57,402 nucleotides of DNA from a virus: positions 1 through 57,402 of IMG/VR virus record IMGVR_UViG_3300034418_009574; one strand, given 5' to 3'. The position numbers and the translations under genes were made by a program. Below, one piece after another: positions 9,119 through 19,175 of this stretch. Each line of letters opens with the position of its first letter. Within the stretch, counting starts at the first letter, position 1. The notes below the pieces were generated by a model. The model was not told the DNA's origin. It ran no database searches and saw nothing but the letters and a program-made list of their open reading frames with translations.

Positions 9119-10333
9119 TTAAGGTAGATCAGCTCCATAATACTGAATACTATCTTTGGTGCCATCTTGTGCTGTAATAAAATACATTCCTGAAAATGTA
9201 TCTAAATTATAAGTTCCTGCTGAAACATCTTTTCGATATACATTTACCGCACCTTGTCCAGGTATAGCATCAGAAGAAAGAGTTGCATGGGAAGTATATG
9301 TATTTATATCAGATACTGCATTCCAAGAAGAATCGTTTCTTAATAGCCAAATTCTAACCGGGCCATCAAAAGTTATAGATCCTGCATCCGCTTGGCCACT
9401 ATTTACATCTGTAGTACCCCAAGCCCCTTCTAAATATGGAGCAAGCGTAGATAAATTACTTGCATAAGCGACCCAGTTACCTCCATTTGCAGTTAGTGTT
9501 AAGCCGTCTGTTATTTTTGCCATCGGAGCTAGAGAATGATGTTGCCAATTAGTAATATCTGCAACAATAAAGCTCAAACTGAAGTCTACAAAACGAGTTG
9601 TAATTCTTGCTCCATCCGACGCACTTAAACGTGCTCGAAAAGTTCCTGCATTTGCTTTTGTAGTAGTTGGCGTAAAAGTATATACACCGGTACTTTGATT
9701 TATAGTTGTATCTGCACTAAGCTGGGAAGGTCTTGCATTATTCGCAGTTTTATAAGCAATTCCATAAGTAATATCAAAACCTTCGGGGTCTTGTGCCACC
9801 ATTGTAACTGTACTTGTAGTTCCATCACTATTTAATTCTTGTGTAGTAGGCGGCTCTGTAGTAATTACAGGACTTTCATCATTTCCTGCAGCTATTCGAT
9901 CCCACTCTGTACCATCCCATACATAAAGTGTTTTTGTATCAGAAGTAAAAGCAAAATCTCCTACAGTATTTCCGCTAGTAGGAACTGCTGCAAAATTTGC
10001 ATAAGCAGTTACAGAAGAACCATCAGCACCATCAGCACCATCAGCACCATTGGCTCCTGCGGGTCCTGCAGGTCCTGCGGGTCCAGATACACCTACCCAT
10101 TGACTTGAAGATCCGTCACTATAGTAAACATAAAGACTACTAACATCTGTACGATACCACAAGTCTCCCGCTTTTGGATTTAAAGGAGCAGTATCAGAAG
10201 AAGTAACTGTCGCGGGCAAAACTCCTACAGCAGTATCCTTCCATACTCCTTTTGTCGAGTTATAGGCATACGTTACACCATTTAGTGTAAATGTATCTCC
10301 GTTACTCGGACTATCTGGAAAATTATATGCCAT
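9119..10333 (-). CDS. Modular tail adhesin, cassettes A-B-C-Ig
   Basis: A 404-residue paralogue of the gene at 2754-4319. Order: cassette A (FPDSPSNGDT, 1-33), cassette B (GDLWYRTDVSSLYVYYSDGSSSQWV, about 45-85), a Gly-Pro-Ala/Gly-Ala-Asp collagen-like linker of about 25 residues, cassette C (YVWDGTEWDRIAAG), an Ig/cadherin-like module (DPEGFDITYG to LSASDGARITTRF), and a unique C-terminal domain of about 130 residues ending DTFSGMYFITAQDGTKDSIQ. That last piece resembles a module in the gene at 4330-5256. The shared N-terminal half and divergent C-terminus is the pattern expected when the distal domain determines specificity. AAGGAGTAAAA precedes the ATG. Confidence 0.75.
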   Translation of the reverse strand: MAYNFPDSPSNGDTFTLNGVTYAYNSTKGVWKDTAVGVLPATVTSSDTAPLNPKAGDLWYRTDVSSLYVYYSDGSSSQWVGVSGPAGPAGPAGANGADGADGADGSSVTAYANFAAVPTSGNTVGDFAFTSDTKTLYVWDGTEWDRIAAGNDESPVITTEPPTTQELNSDGTTSTVTMVAQDPEGFDITYGIAYKTANNARPSQLSADTTINQSTGVYTFTPTTTKANAGTFRARLSASDGARITTRFVDFSLSFIVADITNWQHHSLAPMAKITDGLTLTANGGNWVAYASNLSTLAPYLEGAWGTTDVNSGQADAGSITFDGPVRIWLLRNDSSWNAVSDINTYTSHATLSSDAIPGQGAVNVYRKDVSAGTYNLDTFSGMYFITAQDGTKDSIQYYGADLP

Positions 10334-10342
10334 TTTTACTCC

Positions 10343-11644
10343 TTATACAAATGTGATCGTGCAAGATCCGTTACTATTTGCGGTTCCTCCACTTGTTGTA
10401 GTGCTTCCATTAGTAACTACATTTGAATCAAAATATCCTGAGCCACCCGCTCCTCCAGACCCTGCGTCGGGAAATACAATAGCTCCCCCGCCTCCGCCAT
10501 AGTAGCCACCACCCCCACCTCCAGCTCCGCCGCCCGAAGGAAAGAAGCAACCTATGCCGCCATTTCCAAATCCCGGGCCAGAGTTTGCCGGATTGGGATT
10601 AGTATAACCTCCTCCCGATGAAGTTCCTGCAGGTGCCGCACCACCATTTCTTCCGGATCCAGGATTTCCATTGTATCTATTACCTCCAGCACCTCCACCT
10701 GCACCGGTTTGAGTACCTCCTCCCGCTGGAGTATCATTTGAGTTGGTGCTAGTGTCACTACCAGCACCTCCTGTAGTGCCTCCACCCCCGCCGGTTTGAG
10801 TGCCTCCATTCATGCTACCGCCACCACCACCAGCTACCATTATAGGAACTTCTCCAGAACCGTAAGTACCTGTGTAAATGCCAGTACCTTCTCCGCCATT
10901 TCCTCCATATCTTGAATCTGTGCCATTATTACCTTTAGCCCCTACTAAAAGATTAATACTTGAATTCGCAGCAAGAGTATATCTACCTGATGTAAGCCCT
11001 CCTGCACCCCCGCCTAACCCATCGCTACTTCTACCTCCACCTGCTCCACCTTCTAAATCAAAATCTAAATCAAAATCAGCGGCAGTATTATTACTTAAAG
11101 TATAAACGGTATTAGCTGCAAATCCTGTTACACTTCCTGATGTAAAAGTTGTATTTCCACTTACTGCAGGAGATACTGTAAGTGTAGCAAAAGCAAGATA
11201 TACAGTCGACGTTGTTCGTACTACTTTTCTTCCATCGTCTGCTTTAATTCTTAGTGTAAAGTTTCCCGCATTAGCAGAATTTGTAGATGGTGTAATTGTA
11301 AAAGTTCCATCATTATTATTTACAATTGTTGCTTGTGACTGATCTGCTGGAAGCACGTCATAGCTATATGTTACAGGAAACCCTTCTGGGTCCGAAGCCG
11401 CTACCGTAACTGTAGTAGCTGTACCATCAGATGCAAGAACATAAGAAGATTGTGCTTCTGTAGTAAAAATTAGACCTGCATCAGGACCAGAAGCTACACG
11501 ATCCCACCTACTACCTTTCCAAACATGCAAAGTTCCTGTTGCTTGATCTACAATAATTTCACCTGTATTACCGCTTGCAGGAAAACTTGCAGAGTTTGCA
11601 AAACTTTTTTTACCTCTTGCTTTTATGTCTGAATAGTTTGCCAT
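10343..11644 (-). CDS. Glycine-rich tail adhesin (paralogue 1)
   Basis: A 433-residue protein that starts directly with cassette C (ASFPASGNTGEIIVDQATGTLHVWKGSRWDRV, about 19-53), then the Ig/cadherin-like module (DPEGFPVTYSYD to IKADDGRKVV), then a glycine-rich domain from about residue 190. That domain begins FDLDFDLEGGAGGG and carries long Gly runs broken by Asn, Thr and Tyr. Glycine-rich domains of this kind occur in phage and bacterial adhesins, where stacked polyglycine helices present variable loops; the T4-like gp38 adhesin is a known precedent. The ATG overlaps the stop of the upstream paralogue (11644), indicating translational coupling. Role as a receptor-binding tip protein is inferred. 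Confidence 0.75.
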   Translation of the reverse strand: MANYSDIKARGKKSFANSASFPASGNTGEIIVDQATGTLHVWKGSRWDRVASGPDAGLIFTTEAQSSYVLASDGTATTVTVAASDPEGFPVTYSYDVLPADQSQATIVNNNDGTFTITPSTNSANAGNFTLRIKADDGRKVVRTTSTVYLAFATLTVSPAVSGNTTFTSGSVTGFAANTVYTLSNNTAADFDLDFDLEGGAGGGRSSDGLGGGAGGLTSGRYTLAANSSINLLVGAKGNNGTDSRYGGNGGEGTGIYTGTYGSGEVPIMVAGGGGGSMNGGTQTGGGGGTTGGAGSDTSTNSNDTPAGGGTQTGAGGGAGGNRYNGNPGSGRNGGAAPAGTSSGGGYTNPNPANSGPGFGNGGIGCFFPSGGGAGGGGGGYYGGGGGAIVFPDAGSGGAGGSGYFDSNVVTNGSTTTSGGTANSNGSCTITFV

Positions 11645-12915
11645 TATGGTACCGGTGTCATCACAATTTTGCCGCCTGCTTGTTCTGCTCCTCCCGCCGT
11701 GTTAGAAACTGAAGTTGCTCCATTTCCTATAAAACCGGAGCCACCGCCACCGCCTGCACCACCCGCAGAAGCGCCTCCGCCTCCACCGCCGTAGTAGCCT
11801 CCGCCACCACCACCTTGCCAGCCGTCTCCACCTTTGTATCCTCCTCTACCTCCAGGAGCCCATCCATCACCTCCTGGACCATTTGTAGAGTTATAGAATC
11901 CATTGCCTCCTTGTCTAAAAGAGCCCGCGCTACCGCTTCCACGATCGCCAGATCCTCCACCGCCTCCAGCAGTTTGAGTACCTCCACCGCCTCCGTATGC
12001 GTTCCAACCACTTACTTTTGTTCCGCCACCGCCCGAGTCACCTCCTCCATTACCTCCTGTAGTATTACCACTACCGCCACCACCACCGCCTACGATATAT
12101 GGAGTATCTGCATTTGTACTACTATAAACTGCAGAAGCCCCTCCTCCAGACCCCGTACCAGGCGCAGCAGCTCCTACACGTAATTTAATGGATCCGCCCG
12201 CAGGAATAGAATAAGTAGCAATAGCACGACCTCCCGTACCGGCAGAACTGCCACCTTGAACATGTCCTGAACCTCCTTGTACATCAAACTGAAGTACGAC
12301 AGCATTAGTATTATTATTTGTAACTGTGTATTCTTGGGTTGTATCAGTCAAAGAAATTGAAGCTGCTCCATTAACTGAGTCCCAGCTACTAGCTCCATCT
12401 ATAGAGGGGCTGAAGTCAAGAAGGCCAGAATAGAAAGATAAATTCATAGTGCTTGTTTTTGAAGATACATTCACACCGTCACTTGCTTTAAATCTTAAAC
12501 TAAACGTGCCGGCATCTGCCTCCGTAGTAGTAGGTGTTACAGTAAAGGTTCCACCGCTATTTGTGATTGTAGCCTGTGCTTGATTACTTGGAACAGTATC
12601 ATGTGAATATGTTATTGGAAATCCTTCTGGATCAGTCGCAGCAACAGTAATCACTGTTGCAGTACCGTCATCATTTAAGTCATAACTTGCAGCGGGTTCT
12701 GTTGTAAACTCTGGAAGTTCGTCTGCTCCAGAAGCTACACGATCCCACTCTGATCCATCCCAGACATAAATACCTCCAGTATCTAAAGCAAGTACAAGGT
12801 CTCCTGCACTATTTCCACTGGAAGGAAACGCAGCAAAGTTTGCATAAGATTTAACTATTGCTCCGCTTGCTTTTACGTCAGAATAATTTGCCATTATCGC
12901 TCCGTCATTACCCAA
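11644..12915 (-). CDS. Glycine-rich tail adhesin (paralogue 2)
   Basis: A 423-residue close paralogue of the gene immediately downstream. It has cassette C (FPSSGNSAGDLVLALDTGGIYVWDGSEWDRV), then the Ig/cadherin-like module (DPEGFPITYSHD to FKASDGVNVSS), then a glycine-rich C-terminal domain from about residue 215 with a VLQFDVQGGSG entry matching the paralogue's DLDFDLEGGAG. An in-frame ATG eight codons in (MANYSDVKASG) aligns with the paralogue's start MANYSDIKARG and is probably the real start (base 12891), which also removes a 22-base overlap with the upstream gene. Two adjacent glycine-rich adhesins with conserved scaffolds and different Gly-rich loops suggest duplication followed by specificity divergence. 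Confidence 0.75.
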   Translation of the reverse strand: MGNDGAIMANYSDVKASGAIVKSYANFAAFPSSGNSAGDLVLALDTGGIYVWDGSEWDRVASGADELPEFTTEPAASYDLNDDGTATVITVAATDPEGFPITYSHDTVPSNQAQATITNSGGTFTVTPTTTEADAGTFSLRFKASDGVNVSSKTSTMNLSFYSGLLDFSPSIDGASSWDSVNGAASISLTDTTQEYTVTNNNTNAVVLQFDVQGGSGHVQGGSSAGTGGRAIATYSIPAGGSIKLRVGAAAPGTGSGGGASAVYSSTNADTPYIVGGGGGGSGNTTGGNGGGDSGGGGTKVSGWNAYGGGGGTQTAGGGGGSGDRGSGSAGSFRQGGNGFYNSTNGPGGDGWAPGGRGGYKGGDGWQGGGGGGYYGGGGGGASAGGAGGGGGSGFIGNGATSVSNTAGGAEQAGGKIVMTPVP

Positions 12916-15900
12916 CCTTGAGTAGCATTATAGTATACTAATCCAAAGGCTGCTCTATCTACATCAATTGTTAAATCTGTTGCGCTACCTTCAATATTAT
13001 GTCCATTTCGTGCTATTGTAATATTATTTGTTGCCGCATTTCCAGTACCATCAATAATTCTTATTTCATCGCCAAGTACTGCAGCTACAGGAAGTGTAAC
13101 TGTTACTGCAGTTGAAGTATCTACAATCAACCTGTCTCCAGCTTCTGCAGTATAGGCTGCTGTTTTCTCTGCCCAAGTACTACTACTTCCACCCCCAGAA
13201 GGATTAGTTTTTACCCATTGAGTAGATGAACCATCATCAATGTATACATACAAGAAAAGATCGTCATCGTCAAACCACAGGTCCCCTGCCGTTGGCGAAG
13301 TAGGTGCGGTATTCCCTACAGTTACAGAGGCACCACCACTTGAGCCTCCTGAGCTACCGCCCGCTCCAGAGGGATTAGTTTGTACCCATTGATTTGATGT
13401 GCCGTCATTGTAGTATACATATAATACTAAATCTACATCGTCAAACCATAGATCTCCTGCGGACGGACTACTCGGAGCTGTTCCTGATACGGTTACAGAA
13501 GCTCCGCCTCCGCCTCCAAGTCCTGAGATTGCAGCTTGAACAAACGCAGTAGTTGCAATTTGAGTTGTATTCGTACCACTTGTAGCAGTAGGTGCAGTAG
13601 GTGTCCCTGTCAGTGCAGGATCTGCAAGAGGTGCTTTTAAAGCTAGATTATTTGTTACTGTTGTAGAAAAGTTTGCATCATCCCCCAAAGCTGCTGCAAG
13701 TTCATTGAGAGTGTCTAAAGCTCCTGGCGCTGAATCTATAAGATTTGCAATTTCTGTATCTACATAGGAAACAGAAGCAGCATCAGTAATACCATAACCT
13801 GCCAAGGTAGTAGGAGTACCTGTAAGGCTACTCCAAGCTCCGTCAAAAATTTGAGAGTTATTTGCAAGTTCTACCCAGTTACCTGCATGAGCAAAATAGG
13901 CTTTTCCTGTTCCATGAACGTGTGCAAACATACCATGATAGGTTGATGCACTTGGTAAGTCTCCTGTAGTTGCAAACATATTTGCATAGTACGCCTTACC
14001 TGTAGTAATAAAATCGTTGCTACCAATATCTATATCTAATAAAGTACTAGCACCATCTGTAATACCATATCCTGCAAGAGTAGTGGGCTTTCCAGTAATT
14101 GTACTAAATGTTACGGGCTTATCAAATGTGCCTCTAGAATCTGATACCTGTATGGAAGTTGCATTGAGTGCTTTACCAGCAATAACAGTACTAACAGTAG
14201 TAGAAATAGTGCCGTTATCTTGTACATACATTGTTGTATCAGGAGTAAGCGATGAGTGTACATCACTAATTGCTCCAGCAAGCATTACAGTTACTGTATC
14301 GCCATCTGCAACAGTTGATTGTGCAATTCCTAAGTAAGAATCTTTTGTACTTGCAGCAGAAGTACGGAAAAACGAAGTATAGATATTACTATTATTACTA
14401 GGATAAGTGTCCCTATCGCTAGATACCATTGCAAGATAGCCCGCAGGATCATTCTCCCCCGCAGGGAATCTTAGCGAAGCACTACCATAATCTCTTGTTA
14501 CTACTAGAGTAGCTCCTAGCTCATTTGCAAATACCCCAGAAGTCGAAACAGATGCTAAAGCTCTATGAATAGTTCCATCATCATATTTTGTAAGAATACC
14601 AAACTTATCATCTGTTTTTGAACACTTTATTGTATGCTCTAAGATATAATAATTTGCATTATTATTTCCAGGCCCCATACTAAGTACATTTGATTCTGCG
14701 TTTGAAGCAAATGCAAAAGTACTTCCATTAAAAGTAGAGCTTCTCATCATTAAATCGACAGGAGCCCCTACATACCAATAATTTCTTCGGCTAGAAATGA
14801 GCATTTCAGAGCCTACGTGGTAGAATATTTGATTTCCGTTAGTTGCCCAAGTCGTATTTGTTGCAGCAGTAGACCAAGTAATACTTGTTCCAGAAATTGT
14901 ACCAATCGAGTATGTTACAGTTCCTCCAGAAAGAGAAGCTGCAACCAATTTATTATAAAGTTTTGACCACTCAAAAGCTCCATAAGCTGGAGTAAGACCA
15001 ATTGCTATTGCGCTACCAAAAGTAATTGTAGTTCCTGATACTGTTACAAAATGACAGTCAGAACCATTTAATGCAATTAAATCACCAGTTTCAGTAGTAA
15101 TAATTTTACTATACGCACCCACATTATTTGCGGGACCTATAGATAAAGTTCCTGAACTATTTGTAACAATATAAGAATTCGTTCCAACTTTAAGAATACC
15201 TGTTGAAGTCCCATTAATATGAAAATACTTATCAGGAGTAAGACTAGATAAAAGAGTTTGAGGAGTTCCAGGACTAAAAGTTAGAGTAGCAAGATTTGTA
15301 TTCCAAATTACACCTACAGTTTGACCACTAGTATTCTGATAAAATTGTTGGTATACTCCGTCTTGATCGTTGTAATCAAGAGCATCTTTTTGAGTATAAT
15401 AATGAGTAGTGCTACTACTATTTGCCAATTGCGCATGAGCGCCTGCTACAGGCGCTGTAGCTACTGCCGTTACCTCTCCAGTAGTTGCTCCAAGAGTTAC
15501 TGCAGTTCCAGAAGTAATTGCACCATCTGCAATAAAATCTATTTGAGAGTCTCCGCCTGATGTACTAAATCCTGCGATCTCTCCTTGTACAAATGCAGTT
15601 GTTGCAAGTTGTGTGCTACTATCTCCTGTTGTTGCCGTCGGGGCTGCGGGAGTACCTGTAAATGTTGGAGAAGCTAAAGGTGCAGCATCTGTGATACCAT
15701 ATCCTGAAAGAGTAGTAGGAGTACCTGTTAGTGAGCTAAACGCTGCGTCAAAAGTACTGTAGTCAGTGCCTGCCACCGCTGCACTAATATTTCCTGCTCC
15801 GTCTGCTTTTACAATGCCATTAATTGCACCGACTACAGGATCAGTTTCTGTATAACTTGTGAGATAGCTACTTAAATCGGCGGGAGTAAATGTAAATACG

Positions 15901-17639
15901 CCCGTAGTATTATTATATGATAATCCACCGTTAGAATTTGGAGTGCCAGTAGTTACACTAAAACTATTAAGACTAGCATTTCCAAAACTAGAAGTATCTG
16001 CAGGAGTAAAGGTAAATACACCTGTAGTATTATTATAGCTAAGGGCGCCTCCTGAAGATGCACTCACAGTACTTACACTTAAATCCGTAAGTTCAATATC
16101 ATTTGCCACTGCGGTCTGTACAAACTCCGTTGTAGCAATTTGAGTAGTGTTTGTTCCACTTGTTGCTGTCGGAGCTGTTGGAGTACCTGTTAATGCAGGA
16201 TCTGCTAAAGGAGCTTTGGTTGCTAAACTATTTGTAACTGTAGTTGCAAAATTTGCATCATCATTTAATGCTGCGGCTAATTCATTTAAGGTATCTAAAC
16301 TTGTAGGCGCAGAGTCTACAAGATTTGCAATTTCGGTATCAACATATAGCTGAGTTGCATAAGTGCTTAAATTAACAGGAGTAAAGTCAAATACGCCTGT
16401 AGATGAGTTATATGATAAAGCATTCGTTCCTGCTGCTAACGTATTAACAGAAAAATCTTGTAGTTCTGTTTTTGTACTAGAAAGAGCATATAAATCTATA
16501 GTAGAAGTTGAGTATAAGAATAGTGTTGAAGCTGACTGTGCTACACCTATTTTTACATCATTATCAAATTGTCTACTATTACGAAGAGTTCCTGTTACTC
16601 CAATAAATACTTCATCTCCTGCAGTCAGCCCAGAGAGTCCAGTAACTGGACCTGAAATAATAACTTCTACAGAGTTGCCTGTAGATGCTGTAGAATTTGC
16701 AAAACCTATGAAAGTATCATTAGAAGTACTTATTGTAGAAACAGTACCATCACTGTTTAAAACAAGAGCATCTTTAGCCGTAATATTTCCAGATGCAGTT
16801 AAAGACGTTTTTAAAGAGCGATTAGGTCCAGAGGTAGTAGCCCCCACACCTTTATCTAGTTCTGTTGAAATTAAGTTTCGTGGTACTACACTATCATCAT
16901 CACCAATTGATGAATTTACAGGAAGTACTAAACCACCTGCAGTACCTTGAGAAAGACCTGCGGTACCAATAAAAACAGTATTATTTGCAAAGTGGCCTTC
17001 CTTAAAAGGCTTAGCTGCTGTACCAATTGTTGAATTTAACCCTACAGGAATTATAGAATTAACATACAAAGTATCCCAAGGACTAGTACTATTACCTAAG
17101 TTATTTACAGCATTAACATTAGAGCTAAGAGGTGATACATCTCCTACAACATTTTCTAGATGATATGTTACATAGCCTGAAGTAACTATTGTTGATGTAT
17201 TAGCTTGGGCTTGCGTATAGCTTAGTGATTGTATATACTGTGGTACAGTAAAAGTATTAGAAGCGGATAAATCAGCTTTAGTAGCTAGGTCAGCAAAAAG
17301 TGCTGCATTTCCCAGTTGAGAATCATTTTGAACACTTAAAATAGGAGCAACTACGTCCTGAACAAACTGTGTATTAGCTATACTAATACTATCGTCTGAG
17401 GCCGCAATTGTCCTATTTAAAGTTGCATTTCCTGTTAATGAAGGGGCTGCCAATGGTGCCAGAGTAGCACTTGCATACTGCTCAAATTGAATAATGGCTT
17501 CTTTTAAGTTGATAAAATTTGTATCAACTTCTAAAACAGAAAGCAGTCTGTTAACAGCATTCGAGCTGCTACCATCACTATACGATTGAGCAGTATCTTT
17601 TGTTACAATAACAATGTTAGTGCCGATATGTGCAGACAT
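12894..17639 (-). CDS. Large tail fibre with tail-fibre repeats
   Basis: A 1581-residue fibre. The N-terminus (MSAHIGTNIVIVTKD, then a segment with VLEVDTNFINLKEAI) is followed by several copies of the phage tail-fibre repeat typified by ALTGTPTAPTATSG then QIATT.FVQ. Two copies, centred on 13.6 and 16.2 kb, extend to about 90 near-identical residues starting at YVDTEIANL. A central domain (about 780-1100) is low in repeats and may be globular. The C-terminal part has two copies of cassette B (GDLWFDD, YVYYNDG, QWV) and ends with a beta-helical-looking domain (YTAEAGDRLIVDTSTAVTVTLP). It is the largest candidate for a side or tail-tip fibre; trimerisation is expected for the family but not visible directly. 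Confidence 0.8.
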   Translation of the reverse strand: MSAHIGTNIVIVTKDTAQSYSDGSSSNAVNRLLSVLEVDTNFINLKEAIIQFEQYASATLAPLAAPSLTGNATLNRTIAASDDSISIANTQFVQDVVAPILSVQNDSQLGNAALFADLATKADLSASNTFTVPQYIQSLSYTQAQANTSTIVTSGYVTYHLENVVGDVSPLSSNVNAVNNLGNSTSPWDTLYVNSIIPVGLNSTIGTAAKPFKEGHFANNTVFIGTAGLSQGTAGGLVLPVNSSIGDDDSVVPRNLISTELDKGVGATTSGPNRSLKTSLTASGNITAKDALVLNSDGTVSTISTSNDTFIGFANSTASTGNSVEVIISGPVTGLSGLTAGDEVFIGVTGTLRNSRQFDNDVKIGVAQSASTLFLYSTSTIDLYALSSTKTELQDFSVNTLAAGTNALSYNSSTGVFDFTPVNLSTYATQLYVDTEIANLVDSAPTSLDTLNELAAALNDDANFATTVTNSLATKAPLADPALTGTPTAPTATSGTNTTQIATTEFVQTAVANDIELTDLSVSTVSASSGGALSYNNTTGVFTFTPADTSSFGNASLNSFSVTTGTPNSNGGLSYNNTTGVFTFTPADLSSYLTSYTETDPVVGAINGIVKADGAGNISAAVAGTDYSTFDAAFSSLTGTPTTLSGYGITDAAPLASPTFTGTPAAPTATTGDSSTQLATTAFVQGEIAGFSTSGGDSQIDFIADGAITSGTAVTLGATTGEVTAVATAPVAGAHAQLANSSSTTHYYTQKDALDYNDQDGVYQQFYQNTSGQTVGVIWNTNLATLTFSPGTPQTLLSSLTPDKYFHINGTSTGILKVGTNSYIVTNSSGTLSIGPANNVGAYSKIITTETGDLIALNGSDCHFVTVSGTTITFGSAIAIGLTPAYGAFEWSKLYNKLVAASLSGGTVTYSIGTISGTSITWSTAATNTTWATNGNQIFYHVGSEMLISSRRNYWYVGAPVDLMMRSSTFNGSTFAFASNAESNVLSMGPGNNNANYYILEHTIKCSKTDDKFGILTKYDDGTIHRALASVSTSGVFANELGATLVVTRDYGSASLRFPAGENDPAGYLAMVSSDRDTYPSNNSNIYTSFFRTSAASTKDSYLGIAQSTVADGDTVTVMLAGAISDVHSSLTPDTTMYVQDNGTISTTVSTVIAGKALNATSIQVSDSRGTFDKPVTFSTITGKPTTLAGYGITDGASTLLDIDIGSNDFITTGKAYYANMFATTGDLPSASTYHGMFAHVHGTGKAYFAHAGNWVELANNSQIFDGAWSSLTGTPTTLAGYGITDAASVSYVDTEIANLIDSAPGALDTLNELAAALGDDANFSTTVTNNLALKAPLADPALTGTPTAPTATSGTNTTQIATTAFVQAAISGLGGGGGASVTVSGTAPSSPSAGDLWFDDVDLVLYVYYNDGTSNQWVQTNPSGAGGSSGGSSGGASVTVGNTAPTSPTAGDLWFDDDDLFLYVYIDDGSSTQWVKTNPSGGGSSSTWAEKTAAYTAEAGDRLIVDTSTAVTVTLPVAAVLGDEIRIIDGTGNAATNNITIARNGHNIEGSATDLTIDVDRAAFGLVYYNATQGWVMTER

Positions 17640-17670
17640 TAAAAACCCCTATATTAACTTACTTTGTAAA

Positions 17671-19164
17671 TTACGGCGTGTCTTTCAATTGTACAGACCA
17701 AGTAATTTGCAGAGTATCATCAGTTGCTTTATTTACTACGTTGAATGTGGTACGACACAGCATAGTTTGACTAATAGCACCCTTAGTAGAACCTGGAGCG
17801 TTAAGAGTAACGATTGAGCCTCCCAAAGTATTAGTTTGTGCTGTACCTGTTCCGCCGCTTGGAAGAAGGGGTGGATCAAATGAAGTTAAGTCTGCATTGG
17901 TATTAGCATCTACATCAGGCTCCAGAGCATTAAAAATACCTGCTTCTACGATTGGGCACTCGGTGCCTCCACCTGTAAAAGTTGTGCCAGTCGGAGCAGG
18001 ATTCTGCTCTTTAAAAGTAGCTACGTATACAATACGAGTACCGGTCTTTTTAGTACCTGCAACAGCATTCGGAGGGCTAGTATTTGTGGGATCCGAAGTG
18101 TCAACAGGACTAGGCTGAGAACCATAATCATTTTCACTAGTTGGGTACCCTTCAGGATCTACACCTTGGTCAATTACAACACTACTACCCGCAACAGTAC
18201 CTTGGAATACTCCGTCAACAGAAGTACCAAATTGAACAAAAGGATCACCATATGCAATATCTACAGGTACATCGTCTGCGTCTCCAAAAAATGGGGGCAC
18301 TGGATCACTGGTGCCATTAATACCAGCATCTCCCTGATTGTAGTAGCCTCCAATAATGCCTCGAGTAGGAATGTTTCCAGATCCACCAAGATCTGCAGAA
18401 TTAACACCAGTTACATCCCCCGCGCCACTCCAGCTAACTGTAGATTCTACAACTCCTGTTGATGGATTCAAACGACCAACCTGACTTTGAATAGGTGTAA
18501 ACGTTAATGTTACAGGGGTGCCTGCAGTAGCAAATGCAGAGTTAGTGGTATCAATAGTAGCGTCCAAAGTAAACTCCAACAGACCGTCAGAATTAATATT
18601 TTTTGCAAGAATTTTTGTCCCGTCGGGAAAAGCTTTAGTGCCTCCTGACGTAGTATCGCTTACTGTCATAATTGCGTCACCAATGTTACCACCTGGCGCA
18701 CGGATATATCTAGCATTGTAAGCATCTGATCCTTGGTTGGTTGTAGGGGCAATAGTAAGAGTTGTGCCTGAAGCTCTCAGATATGGAGCAGGAAGCGTGT
18801 CTGCAAAGTCTACAGTAAAAGTTGCATACTCTGCATTAAAAGACGTATCTCTTTTAACTTGTACACGAAGCCCTTCTTCAAATTCCAAGGCACGATCAGT
18901 TGCACTAGTGGTAGTAAATGAACCTACATTACCACCTCTACTTGCGTCTGCTTGGCCTGAGCCAATCGCCATATGGCTCATCATTCGAGGAATAACATGG
19001 CTTCCTCGAATATCTTGTTTTGGGTCTATTAAACGGCCGACAATATGGGCCAAACCGTAGTTTGTTACCATATTTCGAATAGTTTTATGTTGTTTTACTC
19101 GACCCGCGTTATCTCTCAAAACGAGATTGACAATTCCCTTGATTTGAGCACTGTCTTTTTGCAT
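17671..19164 (-). CDS. Putative tail structural protein
   Basis: A 497-residue protein opening MQKDSAQIKGIVNLVLRDN with basic residues (VKQHKTIRNMVTNYGLAHI) and a short PRMMSHMAIGSGQ motif. The remainder is Gly/Thr/Ser/Asp-rich and predicted beta. I recall similar N-termini in uncharacterised structural proteins of marine phages, but I cannot give a family name. It lies between the very large protein at 19176-23594 and the tail fibre at 12894-17639, so a role at the junction between the tail tip and fibres (baseplate-like or fibre-attachment) is reasonable inference. No transmembrane segment or catalytic motif is evident. Confidence 0.6.
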   Translation of the reverse strand: MQKDSAQIKGIVNLVLRDNAGRVKQHKTIRNMVTNYGLAHIVGRLIDPKQDIRGSHVIPRMMSHMAIGSGQADASRGGNVGSFTTTSATDRALEFEEGLRVQVKRDTSFNAEYATFTVDFADTLPAPYLRASGTTLTIAPTTNQGSDAYNARYIRAPGGNIGDAIMTVSDTTSGGTKAFPDGTKILAKNINSDGLLEFTLDATIDTTNSAFATAGTPVTLTFTPIQSQVGRLNPSTGVVESTVSWSGAGDVTGVNSADLGGSGNIPTRGIIGGYYNQGDAGINGTSDPVPPFFGDADDVPVDIAYGDPFVQFGTSVDGVFQGTVAGSSVVIDQGVDPEGYPTSENDYGSQPSPVDTSDPTNTSPPNAVAGTKKTGTRIVYVATFKEQNPAPTGTTFTGGGTECPIVEAGIFNALEPDVDANTNADLTSFDPPLLPSGGTGTAQTNTLGGSIVTLNAPGSTKGAISQTMLCRTTFNVVNKATDDTLQITWSVQLKDTP

Positions 19165-19175
19165 TTTAAAATCTC

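Noticed and set aside
10878-12183. Open frames opposite or shifted within the glycine-rich adhesins (for example near 10552-10809 on the minus strand and 11815-12183 on the plus strand)
   Set aside because: They arise because GGT/GGA-rich Gly codons read as open Val/Glu or Pro/Ser frames when shifted or reversed. No start signal, and the covering genes show protein-like composition.
1-12915. Diversity-generating retroelement driving adhesin variation
   Set aside because: No reverse transcriptase gene or matching template repeat is visible in the window; cassette sharing explains the pattern better.
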